Shown: positions 25,260 through 39,800, numbered from the stretch's first letter. The stretch: DNA of 64,000 nucleotides from Caenorhabditis elegans (GCF_000002985.6 NC_003284.9:8742001-8806000), one strand, 5' to 3'. Program-made: numbers and translations. The notes: a model not told the origin generated them from the sequence alone.

Positions 25260-28200
25260 TATATACGTGTCTTTGCTGTAATTCAGTGATGCAGATAGTA
25301 GATAGTGCTTTATCATTTTAGTTTTTCAACAATTTTTGTAAACTCTAGTGTTTATCTAACAAAATAAAACCATAGAACAAAATAATATTGAAAATCATCC
25401 AACGGGCAAAAGTTTACCTAGTCCAATTTAGACTACTTCAGTTGAAACAACATTTTTGCTATCACTTTGAGAATGCCGCTTTTGAATCTGCAATCTACGT
25501 GTGCAAATTTTAATATCTAATTTTATATCAAGTTGAAAACAATCTAATAAGACATAACCCCGAAAATCAAAAAAAAATTGGTAACCGGCTGCCTGTTTTG
25601 AATTGAAAATTATTTGATTTTACGGCGAACGGTTCAACATAGATTACACAGTAAAAAATAATTTCAAAATATATATAATTTACTTTAGTAAGACATTATT
25701 GTTTTGCGGTTAAATGACCTGTTAAACATTTTAAGGTAAAAAGAGTGTTATATTTTTCCCTCAGCATGCCAAACTTATGTAACAATTTGAAGAGTTATCT
25801 TAATAAATTGAAATTTTTCAAAAATTGTAAATTTATTTACAAAAAAAATAATTTTTCTTAATTTTGAACCAAAGCCCTCACTGCTATTTCAAACTTCGCT
25901 GATATATGCGTTAACCCACAACCCAAAAAAAGAAAACCGACTTCTTGACCTCAAACAACTATTCCGAATTCAACTGCAATATTGAGAGGCAAAAGAAAAC
26001 AACAAGTCCCAAAACCAGTTTCAGTAGCAATGTTACCCATGGGAAAAGTAAGCGACCGGAAGGAATAAAAAGGAAAAAGGAGTGTGAAGGAGGCAGGCTA
26101 AATCGAAAAAAAGACAATGTTATCAGTGTATTCTGAAGGTCCGAAGGCGTTCACAACAAGAAGATAGAAGCTTTCGTGGGTTTTTTCTCACTTTTCCGGA
26201 ATTGTTTTTTTTTGTTGCTGTGAGCCGTTTTCTTTACCAAGTTTGGTTTTGTCAGAGGTTTTGTTAGATTTTTCACTGCAAACTCTGCGAGTATGCAAGA
26301 TGACATCATAATTATTTAGAAACCATACTCCAAATATTCCACTTCTTCAAAAGTTTTTATTTATCACATCCATAAATAATTCATTTTGGGAAATCTCCAT
26401 CATCGTTTTTCCCATGTCTGGTTTTTTGCATTTTGCATTTGCATTGTTTTGTAAAATTCAGAACCTAGAATCTATTAATAAAAGATCAAACGAACTTTCA
26501 ATCTTATCCCATCATATAGATTCCTACTAGAAAAAAGGAAAAGGGTGGGACCAGTTCCACCTAAAAGGATGGCAAGATAGCAGTAAGAGCAGGAGCAGAA
26601 AACGTTTTGAATTTATTCATTTTTTTATATCTCTTCAAACTTTCTTCGTCCTTTTTCGTTCTCCACGCTTTCATGTTTAGCTGAAGGTTGTCCTGAATTT
26701 TTTGTTTTAACCTTCGAATTTATATTTTCTGATTTTAAATGAATTCATACTAAACACATTATTTGATATCAAAAATTTGAAAAGGTGAAAATTTGAATAA
26801 TTTTCTAATATAAAAATAAATATTTAGATTGAGTTTCCTAAGTGATTAGTATTTAATGAGTTCACATTTTTAAAATTTTGTGAAACATTATTTACTACTG
26901 ATATATAAAAAAGCACGTATGAAGAATAGAACGTTTGATTAAGTAACAAATCTCTTAAAAGTCAGAATTATTTTCTTCACACTTCAATCAAAACAATTAT
27001 CGTATTCAAATTCAGGGTTTATAATAATTTTATTTGTTTGCAAACATACTATTTTATGTAATTATGGACTTCAACTTTATGTGCAAGTTGTATTGTATTG
27101 TATTTATTACGATTGAAATCGTGATCAAAAATAAATGTATAAAGACATGAATAAGTTAAAGCCCAAACATCATAGCGAGATTGATAATAAGTTTTGGAAA
27201 ACAAAATGATAATTTCTCAATTTTTCTACGGAAAAGTATGCATTTTTAAAATAACAACTAGTTTATAAAATTTAAAAAAATTCAGAGTATTATATATAAC
27301 AAAAAATGAGAATGCTTGTGGTTCAATCACACAAAACGTCGATCGCAACGTTAAATTTTCAATCAGAAAAAAATTGGATATTCCTGTCCTTCGGCGGCCA
27401 AGGAATAGCTACTGTATTACCTTTATTAGGGTTGCTTTCAGTACTTTTTATCGCTTACGGGTGCAAGAATAGTAGTATAAATACGGTAGATCGAAAATTC
27501 ATATTGTTTAAATTTGCAAAAAAATAGATTGTTTCTTTTTAGTGTTAGTGCTCCGATTATAGATTTCAATGCATCCCTAAATAACTCCCAAGAATTGCTT
27601 TTTCAAACAAATTCGTCACCTTGTTTTTGAACTGAAAATCAATTTGTTTAATAGATTGATTGAAATAATATTAGTTCCTATTGGTGTACTCATGTAGTGA
27701 CAACAATAAAATCCATAAAGTGACAATTGTAACAACATATTATTATTGACTTTATTGTGATTTTATAACGTTTTGGTTATTTCCCCCTCCCATGGTTTCA
27801 ATTTGTTGTGAACTTTGAACCAATTCCTCACGAGTTTCTTTCGTGGTTCGGAACATTATCTTTTTGGGACCCTCTGTTTCCCCTCAATTTATCCGTATCC
27901 TGTGACAAATTTTCTTGAACAAATAAGAAGAAAAAACAGGGAGGAAAAGAATACCAATCCAAACTCGGTTGGGTGGGTCTGGCGCAGTTTAGCAGTGCAC
28001 ATTTAGTCCGGGGAAAAAGAAAGCAAAATGTGCAAAAAGAAGGGGGGGGGGGGGAGGGGGGGGTACAAATCAAATTGCAATAGTGAAAGTGCGCTTCCTA
28101 CAACCGTTTTCAATGTCTTTGTAAGTGTTCACTTGGTTTTTTTTATTAGGTTGCATGCGAAATGAATTGAATAGAGTTTTATGAAGAAAATCTAGTTGGG

Positions 28201-30229
28201 CTTTTAATATCAGGTAGCAGGCAATATTAAAAATTCAATTCAGCGACTCAGGTCACGGAGCGAAAACGAGAGGTTGTAGTTTAGCGGTGCAGAGGAACAA
28301 CAGTACACGTTTTTAAGATAAATTCCAATATATTAAATGGGATTAGACCAACGCAATAGGGACTTTTGCAACAAAAACAGGGAAACTGAATAATTCAGGA
28401 GCAATAAATCAATTGTCTGATGCCCAAACTGATGTTCAAAGTTCTACAACAGTTATCTCAACAAAGCACAAAGAAAATTGAATACTCTGTCTCCATCTTC
28501 CACCCCTTAATTTCATAGTCTCCCGATCCACTTTGTTCCTATCCTATCTTATCCAATTCAACATGTCTTCTTCTTCTACTTCTCATCTTTCTTCTTACGT
28601 TTATTCCTTCTCCAAATATGTTTAAACTATTTCTCAAACATTTTCCTATTTTGAGACTCCGTAAATTGTATGTACATAAGAATGTATTCTTCTTCATTTA
28701 TTTTTGGTAGTTAACACACATACATACATTGACGTTTTCTACCAATTTGGTTAGAAAACGATCGAAGAACAGACCGCAAGTAGAAAAAAGGAGAGGAAAG
28801 AACAGTTCATCCGAGAAAATCTGGACTCCAAGAATTTAATTGTTTTTTTGAAACACTATTTGTATGATTCACAAGAAGTACTATGTATTAGCCTATGTTT
28901 TTAAAATTGTTGAATTCCCTCACTGAACTTGAACTTTCAAAACTTTCATTTGGGATGGTACCATTTATATATTAACATTATAATGCTAATTGAAGGTCCT
29001 TTGCGCGTATAGAGAAACCGTGAAACATAAAACTGTCCTAATATTTTCATTTCGGTTGCTTCAACTCTGATATCCGTTTTTTTGCGTTTCCCGATTGACT
29101 TGTTTTTATATTTACGCAATCTTTTCTTTTGATGCTCACTTATAAATCACATGCATCATCTTCAATTTCAGTCAAATGCCATCAGGCTACGATTCTTCTA
29201 TATCTTTTTCATACACACATGTATATGAGAATAAAAACCCACGACGGGGAGTACTCAAAAATAGCCGATTCAGGTTGTCAGTTCCAATTTCTCCCGAGGG
29301 AGATTGGGACTTTCGCGCCGGATTTTGGTTATTTCTTCATTCTGAATAAGTGTTGCCCTCTCTTATTTATGCACTTTGTATCTTGTGCAGAGAATGATCA
29401 ATGTAGTTTGAACTACGAAAATACTGTGATTAGTAATTATGATACGCTTAGTAATTATAATACGCGTTGTGTTTTTCAAAAAAAAAGTTTCAAAAATTAT
29501 TTTTCACACTACATTTGTGTGCATAGTTTATTTATATTCATTTAAATGTTTCAGTTAAGTGATTTATGTAGTTCTAGTAGCCGTTAATAAGAAAGGATTC
29601 AAAACTCAATAAATTCTCTATTAGTTTTGCATATCTAACTGTATTAATCTCAAAATACTTTTTTCGGATCTTAGACTTGAACCATTACCATTTTAATCTC
29701 TACTAGTCAAGCACTTAGTATTTTGCGCTTTTTAGAAGTGGTATTGCGTTAGTTGGAATATTCTTAAAACCAATCATGCTGAAATTATTTATACCATAGT
29801 AAACATTTTCAAATAAATTTAGAAAATTGTTCGCAGTTTTTCATAAAGTTTCAAAAATTCTACCAAAACCAAAAATACTTTTTCCTTTTATTTTTTTTTT
29901 ATTAAAACTGCGTTTTAAGGATTCGAATGTGCAAAAATGCTCTCAATTTTTAGAAAAATTTAAATTTTTGAATTAGAAATTTCATATAATAGTTCTACAG
30001 TGTTTCCTATAGTTTTCCAATGTTTTTCTCACAAAAAAAAAACCGCGCAGTGTTTACGTAGTTTTGTAACAATTCTCAAAATACAGCTTAAAGTTTGAGT
30101 TGTTTCCTTTGTGGAAATTTCACATTTAAAATAAAGCTTCAAAAGTTTGAATATCAAACCTTTCTTTGTATTCAACATTTAAACTGTAAATCGAAATTTC
30201 TTTGAACTTTTATTATTTATGTGTGCTTA
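25260..30229. other. Gene-poor AT-rich DNA
   Basis: No supported gene. Open frames at about 25945-26136, 27306-27527, 27815-28073 and 29129-29545 are short and lack initiation, splice or homology support. The only standout local feature is the G tract at 28042-28063. Confidence 0.5.
28042..28063 (+). repeat. Interrupted G tract (G13-A-G8)
   Basis: Thirteen Gs, one A, then eight Gs. Guanine runs of this sort can form quadruplexes, and in C. elegans long G runs are unstable without the DOG-1/FANCJ helicase. Tract length read by assemblers may be imprecise. Confidence 0.9.
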
Positions 30230-30744
30230 TTAAAGAAGGAGTATCGTCAATGGAAAAACTGTTTTAAAATGTAGTATTCGTACACAAACTTACGAATGTT
30301 ACAAAAGAAAAACGGGAAAAATCCGTTAACATTCAGCATTTTACGTCGAAAAAATCTTTAATCATTAACTATTGAAATCCTAGGCCACTACGATTTTTCG
30401 ATTTTTTATTTGTTTTGGTATTGCATTTTGAAAAAATACTTAATAATTTTTTCTTCCCAGTTTTCTTGAACTTTTTGAGAAAGGAAAGCGAATTAAAGTT
30501 CGAAGTAATTACATTTAAATTAATATTTTGTTTACGGCTATGGCCTAGAAATCGCGTGGTGGCTTAGGATTCATTTGCGCGCGAAAGTCAAATTCAGCCA
30601 CTTTCAGCCACTTTCGTCGATTTCAACGGCTAAATGCTGAATGTTAACGGTTTTTTTTTCGTTTTTCTTTTGCAATAATTGGAAGTTTTAGTACAAATAC
30701 TACATTTTAAAACAATTTCCCCATTGACGATACTCCTTCTTTAA
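30230..30744. mobile_element. Palindromic MITE-like element
   Basis: TTAAAGAAGGAGTATCGTCA at 30230 is mirrored at 30725-30744. The arms extend roughly 120 bp inwards, to about AACATTCAGCATT on the left and its complement near 30638. The centre contains a GCGCGCGAAAGT segment and a CAGCCACTTT duplication. No open frame of note. Confidence 0.85.
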
Positions 30745-30763
30745 CACCTAATATAATATCAAC

Positions 30764-30969
30764 GGTACTTATGTAGTATACCTGACTCAAAATGTTTTCC
30801 AATACATGTTACACTCATTTCTTTAAAAAAAAATTTAATTGAAGCGTAAATTCGATTTTTGATTTTAGGCTTAGAAAATAATCAATCCTAAACCTAATAT
30901 GGACAAAAAAATAACGTAAAATTTTCAAAATAGTTAATATTTTTGGGCCAGGTATACTACAAAAGTACC
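30764..30969. mobile_element. Small inverted-repeat element
   Basis: Terminal inverted repeats of about 21 bp (GGTACTTATGTAGTATACCTG at 30764 and its near complement ending at 30969) bracket about 165 bp without coding capacity. It starts 20 bp after the end of the preceding palindrome, so this spot has collected several elements. Confidence 0.75.
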
Positions 30970-33900
30970 ATATCAAATAACTAAATTTCTATTTAGGGGT
31001 GCGCTATCAACAATTTCGATAATTGTTGGTTTATGAATATATGCAATTAACAAGTTGAACAATTGCAGAAATTGCCGATTTCTATAAGTTTTGGCAATTT
31101 CAACTTTTTCGAAACCTTTAAAACTTGGCCTTGACACAGCTCAACATTTTAATATATCGTTAATTCAAAATCAGAGTCTCAGCAACTCGTGGCCACTTCT
31201 CAACTAACGTTGCCCACTTTCTAACTGCCATTAGATTTAAACCACTTTCCAACCAACTTTATCTTCTTTCTAAACAACTTTGGCCAATTTTTGCTAACTC
31301 TCACCAACTTTTTTCAGTTGTTAAGAGCGTGAAAACACTGCCATATTTAACCTGCTTTGACCAATTTAAGCCAAATTTCGCCACTTCTGTAAATGGCAGC
31401 TAGAAAGTGGCCCAAGTTTGTGGACAAGTGGCGCGAATTTGCCGAAGTGTAAGCCAAAACGTAGGCCGAGGCTTTAGCTTTCAAATCGGGCCCCGATTTT
31501 GATGCAAAATACACCCTGGGAAAAATTTCCGAGGTTTTTCTGCAAATTCACTTCTCATCCAGGAATCGATCAAAACGTTTTTCTCCGTTCCGCCTGCTAG
31601 AGTTCAATCGCGAGAGTACGTGTGTTTCGAGCAATTCGTGTGCATCAACCTCGTCATTCATTCATTCCCAACCACTTCGCTCCTTTTTCTCTTTCCTTGA
31701 AAAGTCGTCTGCCTTTCCAGGTATCATCAGGTTATATCCAGGGTTTTTTCTCACTGACAATTGGCTCGGAATGGTGTGTAGCTCAAACCGGCGGCACCCA
31801 CAAAATTGATCACGTCAGCGCGAAAACGTGCGGTGGACAAATTGAGGAACAAGGTTGGGAAGAGCCTCATAGGTTTCTTCTTTTTCTCCTTTTTTGTTCA
31901 ATCAGTTTGTCTTCTTCTATTACTTGGTACCCTTCCTTCACTCTTTTTCTTACATGTTTCAACATTGCTAACTTAGTTTGTAGTCTAACACCAAAGATTT
32001 GTTTTGGGTTACGGTATAGTAGAATCTACCCTGCTTTGTGTGGTTTTATTTTGAAAATAAGTGCTTTCCAACAAAACACAAAGGTTTTGCAACAAAATTT
32101 TATCATAAAAGTGACGTTGTTGGACAACGACGTTTGCCATAAAAATAAAGACAAATCGAAATATGTTCCTGTGCTTTTCTCCTAGTGACCGAGTTTTTTG
32201 TTTTTGTGCTTTTCCTCACCTTTTTGGGCGTTTCAACAGAACATTTCCAATTCACATCTCTCATGTTCTCAATTTTTACAGAATAACGAAGTGGTGTCCG
32301 ATTCTCTTCCTGTCATTTTTCACGGAAATAAGGCAATATGTCTGGAATATTCAGATTTAGACAGAAAAGGGGTATTAATTGTTGTTATTTATGTAACAAT
32401 TACACAAAAATGCGTCGCAGAAGTTTTAAAACTAATGCTCGAAATCATTATTTCTGACAAATACAAGTAAGGCAATTCAAAAGTATCACACCGTCTTTTA
32501 AATTCTGATCAAAGTCTAAACATGAATGTATAGCGTAGTTGACGTGTCATTTATAATTTTCGAGTCCAAACAGGCTGGTGGATAGGTTTCACTTCTTGTC
32601 AACATTCAAGTATCTTTGCAATTCGAGCTTCCGATTGGCAACAATGAAATTTTTTCTGCGCACATGAGAGGGGCCCCGGCCGTGCACACTAGAAAGACTC
32701 GCGGTAGTTTTCTACACTCTATTTGATATATATCTATATATTTTTCAACATCCTTTTTCATAGCCTTGTCACAGACCTACTTGAGAATTGTTTTGACTCA
32801 CCCCTCCTTTCTTTCTATTTGATCTATTCGCAACAACTCTTTCACACGTTTTTTTTGTTGCATGCTGCGGTGATAATATAAAAAACAAAGACAATGTGTC
32901 TAAGGAATCTAAAAGTTAATTGAGCCGCTCGATTTTTTTTTCCATTCATAAATTTTAAATACGTCTTGAGAATCAGCAATTGTTCCGCAAGGTTGAGTTT
33001 AGGACAAGTTCAATGGCATGGAATTAAGTTGGATGGCCTACCGTATAAGAGTTTTTCGAAGAATACAACACGCATATGTACATATGAATATATCAATTTG
33101 TTTTTTTTTGTTCATAGGATTTTGATAAATGGATATTAATTAGGAATATATATTATTTTCAAAAAACTTATGCCGTTCTGAGTTTCCATCAATTCAGTCG
33201 CCACCTTTTCTGTATTAAAAAAACTGTACTTGGAATTTACCTTTCTTTTCTTAGGTTTGAAATTATGAGATGTAGTTTTTTCCATGTTGTGTTCAGTATA
33301 GTTGGTACGTCTTCTTACATTGTGTTTTACTGTCGTCTGTTTAAAGTTCAAAAAATTCCTATTCATTTGAGTGATATTATATCAGCATGACATGTATTGT
33401 TCAAGAGCCTTTTTCTATTTTTTGCTTCTATTTGCAAGAGCCTTTTTCTATTTTTTGAATTGCACATATAATTACAAAACAAGTTGGGCAAAAAGTTCAC
33501 GTCTAATGTACTAAAATTTGGCATGACAAAAGAACAACTTACAGATTTTCCCGTTGAAAATCAAGTCTAATTTCATTAGTCGCTTTTTTGTTCTGTTCGT
33601 TCTTTCACAATTTATTTGTTGTTTTCCTTTAGGGCCGCCAAAAGCACAAAATCATAACATCATATACTATAGCCCTTTTCTTTTGGTTTTGTACACTTTT
33701 CCAGATATGATTTTGTGATCTTCCGTGCAGCTTTGTAATTTACCCGCGTGATTTTTCAGAGAAAACATTATCATCTAGAAGTAAAGGGAAAAGAAACGTT
33801 TAGAGCATTTAGCGCACTGCTCAAATTTCATTGTCCTTCTCCTTCATCATCGTCTTCATTTTCATTTCGTTTTTCTTCGCCTTTTCCTCCATTTTCTTCC

Positions 33901-36857
33901 CTGTCTTCTTTCCTTTTCCGTGCTCTTCATCAATCTTTATACTCTTGGAAATTGCTTGCAAGCGGCTCACAGGCTTTTTTTTGGAACTGGAGGAGAATGA
34001 AGATCACCGTCTAGATCATTTTATATTCTGAAACTTTTTGTTTTGCGAAAAACATGAAAACATCAAAGCAGCTATTCCTCTTCTAAAATTTTAGGTCCTA
34101 AAGTTCTACACATAAATAAGGTTGAGTTTAGTTTGCAATACAAGATAGTTCTAAACTAATAATTCAAACTAGTTCTCCACACAATTTTTACGATTGCCAC
34201 TACCTTTAATTTACAGAAATACCGTTGTTTTGATTTCCGTTTGGATTGGATTTTTGTTTGATTTTTCAAATTTAATTAATGAATCGATACTGACTAAAAA
34301 TATAACATTTGAATTTAAGTTTTAAAAAAATTAGCTAAATTTTAGTAGCTCAAACGAAATATCTTGTGAATAACTTATTTTACTAATGAAATTAACGATG
34401 ATCAATTACAAAAATCAGTATCTCTTCTGCAAAATTGTTATATTTTTGTAGATAATTGTCAAAAACTGAAATAAAGTAGGAAAAATTGGCACAATTGGTG
34501 GAAACGAAAAACCCATATAAGTTCCCATCAATTTCTTTCCTTTTTTTTCTTTTTCTTCCACCTCCAGCTTCTTATTCCTTTCTTTCTACTTTTCTTTCTT
34601 CTTTTCCTTCTACTTTCCTCCGTACCCATCGCAATTACCCATTTTTGTGGGCTCCCGAGCTCCGCCCCTAATTTTTGCTCGTTCCCTATAGCCACGTTGC
34701 GCGTGTCTGACAAAAAAGACATTGCCTCCCTTTTCTTGGCGGTTTTTGTTGTGGAATGTGCGCTGTGGTGAGAAATATTAGCTAATTACGTTCCAAAAAA
34801 CGACCGACATTTTGCGCCCCTTTCTTCCTTTGCCTTTCATATCAAACATTTCTGGAAGATTGTAGACCAAGTTCAACGAGGATTTCTCGTAAAGCTTTTT
34901 GTTTGATTGTTCAATAAGACTTGAAATATTACTTTTCTCTGTTCGAAGTGTTTTTTTAAGAAAAGAACATTCAAATTCTGCTTGTTGTCAAGCTATCCAG
35001 ATAAGGCAGGTGTTTTGTGAATGTTTGAAATCCAAATTTGATAGTAAAACTTTTTGACATGTTTCTGAAAATGTATTATTACCAGTCAAAAATCGACAAT
35101 TTCTCCGTTTTCTCCTTTCACAAATTGGCAAGTTTGCTACAAAAGTAAGGTATGTATTACACATTTTAACTGCGTTTTCATTATTTTTATCTGAGCATTG
35201 TACAACAAAAATTCAATCCTGCTAGCAATTTCTTCAAAAAATAGCAATGTTTTTGAAGTTTTGGCGAGTTACCAAAACTTTGACACAAATTTTTGAAATA
35301 ATTTAAAGAAAATTTGCAGTTCCATTATTATATTCAAAAATGTTTGACTATTTCTAATGTATTCAGGCAGAATCTCCTATAACAAAACTTTACCTTCAAT
35401 GCAGTATTAATAATTAGGACACAACATAAAACAAAATGTAATTGAAACTAGGACAATTTTGATCCCTCTAAGGATCCCTCCTTTCTTATTGCTCATCTTT
35501 CAGTGCATCTCATATTTTTGCTCGTCACATTTTTTTCCTTTCAAACAAAACCATCCACGTGAATAGGGTTCTTAGAGCGAGCGCAAAATTTTTAAAAATT
35601 AATAGCTCAAGCCGCTTTTCTAAAAACTCTTTCGTGTGCTAATTAAATGAAGTAGCGCAAGCAAATTAGCTAACGGATGTTGCGATGAAGAGTCCCTAAA
35701 ATAGAAGATGCTTCCAAAAATTGTGAACCTTGTTTGTTTTGAATCACACGTTTCTCCTTTGAAATGAAGCAAAATCGTTAACTAAAACTCGAGAAATTCC
35801 TTCAATATTTTCTTTCACCTGCGCGCCTGCAAACGTCGGAAATCGTCGATTAAAGTTTTCTAACCACTGTTTCTATGCTTGTTGGTCTTCAAAATTTTCT
35901 ATCCTATCCAAATGTTCAATATGTACGCTATTAAATACTACTCGTTTGAAGAAAAATAGTTTTGTTTTCAGTTATTAGAATCTAGTCTTAACGATATGTT
36001 CAAAGGAAGTTGTGCGTATCTCAGTTTGTCATAATTATATTGAATCAATTTTCTGGAGTACATCTCACATGTGTTAAAATCAATGGTGTCAGTTTTAATT
36101 TTTTAAAGATATAAGCTAAAATGTATTGTTTTCCGATTGCTCGAATATCTCCGAAACCCCCTAAAAATCAAAATTTTTCGACGACAGTCTTGGTTGGAAT
36201 TTAGAAAATTCAGGGTTTATATTATCATCAGCACATCCTTTCACCATTTTTAACCTAGATAATTTTCTAACTCATGATTAATTGACATGATATTGACATG
36301 ACACCTTGTATTTAAAGAGTTCCGGAGAAATGCCAATTTCCAACAAAATACTGTTGTACACTTTTGCATTTATAAATCTTCATTGTTTTTAAAAAGATTT
36401 CTTGTGTTTCTATAGCTCTCTCATTCTCTAAGAACCACAACGAGGAAATTTCTAGACAGGAAATTAGAAACATCCGCAAAAAAAACACTTGTCAATACTG
36501 TATCATATCAAATTGTTTAGAGAGTCTGAATCAGAATATACTCGATACTATTGTCAAGCGAAACTCTTGAATTCAACTCCATTTGGTTTCATGACTCGGG
36601 TTCTAGGACCCGTATTTCATATGTCACATTTTTAATGCAAAAGGAGGAGTGGGTCTTGGTCAGAATGTGCCCGTTTAGCCCGCCTAACCCCACGTTTTTC
36701 ACCTGTCACCACTTTTTCCTTACCAGTAACTTCTATTCTTTGAAATGGTTTTTATTGTTTAAAACTCTGTGTTTTTGATTCCATCTTGTGCCGGAAGTTG
36801 TTTTCCTTTAATTTAAGATGTTGTAAGAATGTTTATAAAATAAACATGCATGTTCAG
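30970..36857. other. Gene-poor region upstream of the GPCR
   Basis: No supported coding gene. 31190-31470 contains repeated CCACTTTC/CAACTTT motifs that look like a decayed repeat. 31570-31730 is less AT-rich and ends at a plausible donor (CCAG/GTATCATC), so it could be a non-coding first exon. The 187-codon frame there starts at GTG and runs across this donor, so I do not treat it as a gene. Long pyrimidine-rich tracts lie at about 33835-33905 and 34530-34622. A duplicated CAAGAGCCTTTTTCTATTTT occurs near 33402 and 33434. Confidence 0.45.
34530..34622 (+). repeat. Polypyrimidine tract
   Basis: About 90 nt consisting almost entirely of T and C. Such mirror-like homopyrimidine runs can adopt triplex structure. 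It creates spurious open frames on both strands. Confidence 0.7.
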
Positions 36858-39800
36858 ATGTCAACATCAAACTCAACGAGTCGGGTCAGTTTTGTGGATG
36901 TGATTATCTTCTGTGGGTTGGAGTCTCTTGGAATATGTGCAATTCTTGGAAATTTGGCTTTGATTATAGTGCTCCTCAACAATAAGTACTTGCATCGCGC
37001 CAGGTAATTATTAAGTTGTTGTTTTTTTCAACAAAAAAAAAGACTTGTGAGTTTTGAATTCTGAAATCCACACGTTTTGAATGACGTAATAGCACTTGTG
37101 AGTGCAACAGTAAATGCCATGTCAAGAGTGGTGGAAGTGCGAGATTGAGATGATGAAATTGGATATCGTTTTGAACAGCAAACATTGAAAAATAGAAAAA
37201 AATGATGAAACGAGGGCGGAATGAATTCCCCACAAACTCCCCCCACGCAATGCAAATCAGATGAACATCTTGAAGCGCTAATTAAGAACGTTAGGGACCC
37301 ACAAAGTTTACATGTTTCACCATTTTCTTCCAAAGAACCATTCAACAAATTGTGTTTACCCAAGCGTTCCTATTCAAAACGATTATGCGCAAGCATTGAT
37401 GCTCCAAAACTTTTTTGTCGCGGGTACGTGGTTGAAGAGAGTTGAAAGTGGAGGAATGTGATTGATAGAAAAATAACAAAAATTTTTAATACAAATCTAG
37501 GAACTAAAATTTAAGCAGGCTATTTGGGGAAAGTTATTATGGTAACTTTTGTGTTTGAAGAGGAAACAAATCAGGGCCTGTTTTCAAATAACGATTAAAC
37601 AACTGAACTCTGTATTCTCCAAATAAATACTAAGTATATGGGTATATCCTATAAGTTTTGCAGTACTAGTACGACTTCAATTATTAAATTTCGTCTATAA
37701 AAAATGTTAAAAGTGGATTAGTACCAGTGGAAGAATAAAATTGCACTAAAAAAACTGAAATTGTGCTCATAATGACTGTATTCAAACATTATATGGGTAC
37801 GAAGTTTGAATATTTAAAACTAATTTCAAATTCGTAAAAATTCAAATTTTGATCAAAACTCAAAATTAACCAATACTCGAGTTGTTCAACTATCCTACAA
37901 CTAAAAAAGATTATTGTGATACCCGCTCATTTTGAACTTTGAAGTGTAATTAAAGGTGGACTACACCCTGTGGGGAAATTGCTTTAAAACATGCCTATGG
38001 GGTCACAATGACCGAATATCATGATAAAAAAAATTTTAAAAAATTTCTCTGATTTTATATGATTTTTTGAAAATTGAAAAAATCTCAATTTTCCCCTAAT
38101 TCCTATTTGAATTTCCGCCAATTCGTTGGTTGGTACGTTCGTTGGAGCACACTTGCATTATTTTCGTTAATTTTTTCATTCATTTTCATTATTTCACTCA
38201 TTCTCTTCATTTTTTTGAATGCAAGTGCGCTCCAACGAACGAGTTCAATTGGCGGAAATGAAAATAGGAATTAGGGGAAAACTGAGATTTTTTCAATTTT
38301 CAAAAAATCATAAAAAATCAGGGAAATTTTTTAAAAAAATTTTATCATGATATTCGGTCATTGTGACACCATAGGCATGTTTTAAAGCAATTTCCCCACA
38401 GGGTGTGTGTAGTCCACCTTTAAACAGAATCCCGAAGTATGGAATTCTACCTTATATGGAAATTTAGAATTTTGGAAATTTTTCGCTTCACGACGAAATT
38501 TAACATACATAATTGTAGGTCCCTTATTGTCAGTTTTGTTTGATGAAAATTTCAAATAATAAATCTCTTATAGGACTTTTTGATTACTGAACTACCGCTG
38601 AAATGTTTATGTTACTGCAAAGAAAGCGTGCAGCTGAAACATTTTAAATCAAAAAATATTGAATATACTTTTTTCCGTGGTTTTGAATTTTTATGCACAA
38701 ACTTACCATACCACTTGTTAACGTGAAAGATCTTTGCTTTTACAATAACACTAAACAAACTTTTAAATTGGTATTAACAGTTTATTTTATTAGAAATCTC
38801 AAATAATCGTGGACTTATCAGACTTTTAATTTTTACTTTAAAACTTTGAAAAATGCATGAACCAGCAAAGAAAATGTGTGCAGCTGAAACAATTGAACAG
38901 CAGCAAATTTTTGATAATAAATATTAGCCTACTAAATTTGAATGTTCAATCAATTACAGTTTCATACTAATGCTCAACCTGGCGATTGCCGATGTCATCC
39001 ACGGTTTTGTAACCACGTGCCATTTCTATCCTCCAATTTTGCTCAAACAAATGCACATTGGTGAAATGGCTGTCCGTCTGTTCAACATCGCTGACTGGAC
39101 TGCTTGGGCGATAACACTGACGTATGTGGGGACGGGAATTTATGACCCGAGAAATGGGGCTAACTTGCTCTAACAACCAACTGTTGCGGATGAGTAAAGA
39201 TGAGTAAAGATGAGCAGTATGGGGATGACGTGGCGAATTTCAAACGTTCACCATATTATTGAGAATTAGACACACGCTATACACATATACATACAACTTT
39301 CCAAAACATTTTCAGACACATGTCAGCAATTTGCCTCGACCGTCTGATTGCCATAATTCTGTACGGAAGATACAATGTGTTGGTGACAGTACAGAGAATC
39401 AAAACATTTAGCATTTCGTGTTGGGCTCTTTTTCTCAGCACGAATGTAACATTATTTTTTCTGCAAGCTTGTTGCATGATTCGACCGCTCGAGTCGTTGA
39501 ACTACTACAGCTTTGGATATGCTGAAAACAGTAAGTCATAGGAATCTTTAAAGAACAGACACGGTTTAAATCTAATTGAATCTAATGTGTAGGTTATACT
39601 AAAGCTTGACTTCAGGGTACGCTAAAAGACAGACTGCCCCTTCTACAATTTATTGCAAGCTTTAACCTAATGTCTTATCTGAACGTTTTTGAACGGACTC
39701 TCGAAGTTTCGCTGATAAGACATTATAGTTTCCATAACAATCTGTTGGAGTTCACATTTAAAGAATAAATTTCCGTCGGCTTATAGAATAACGCATTAAT

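Noticed and set aside
31622..32185. 187-codon plus-strand open frame
   Set aside because: It starts at GTG, crosses a plausible splice donor, has no recognisable domain and its composition matches translated AT-rich noise in the second half.
38074..38274. 66-codon frame in GPCR intron 1
   Set aside because: Lies entirely within the palindromic element; by-product of the inverted repeat.
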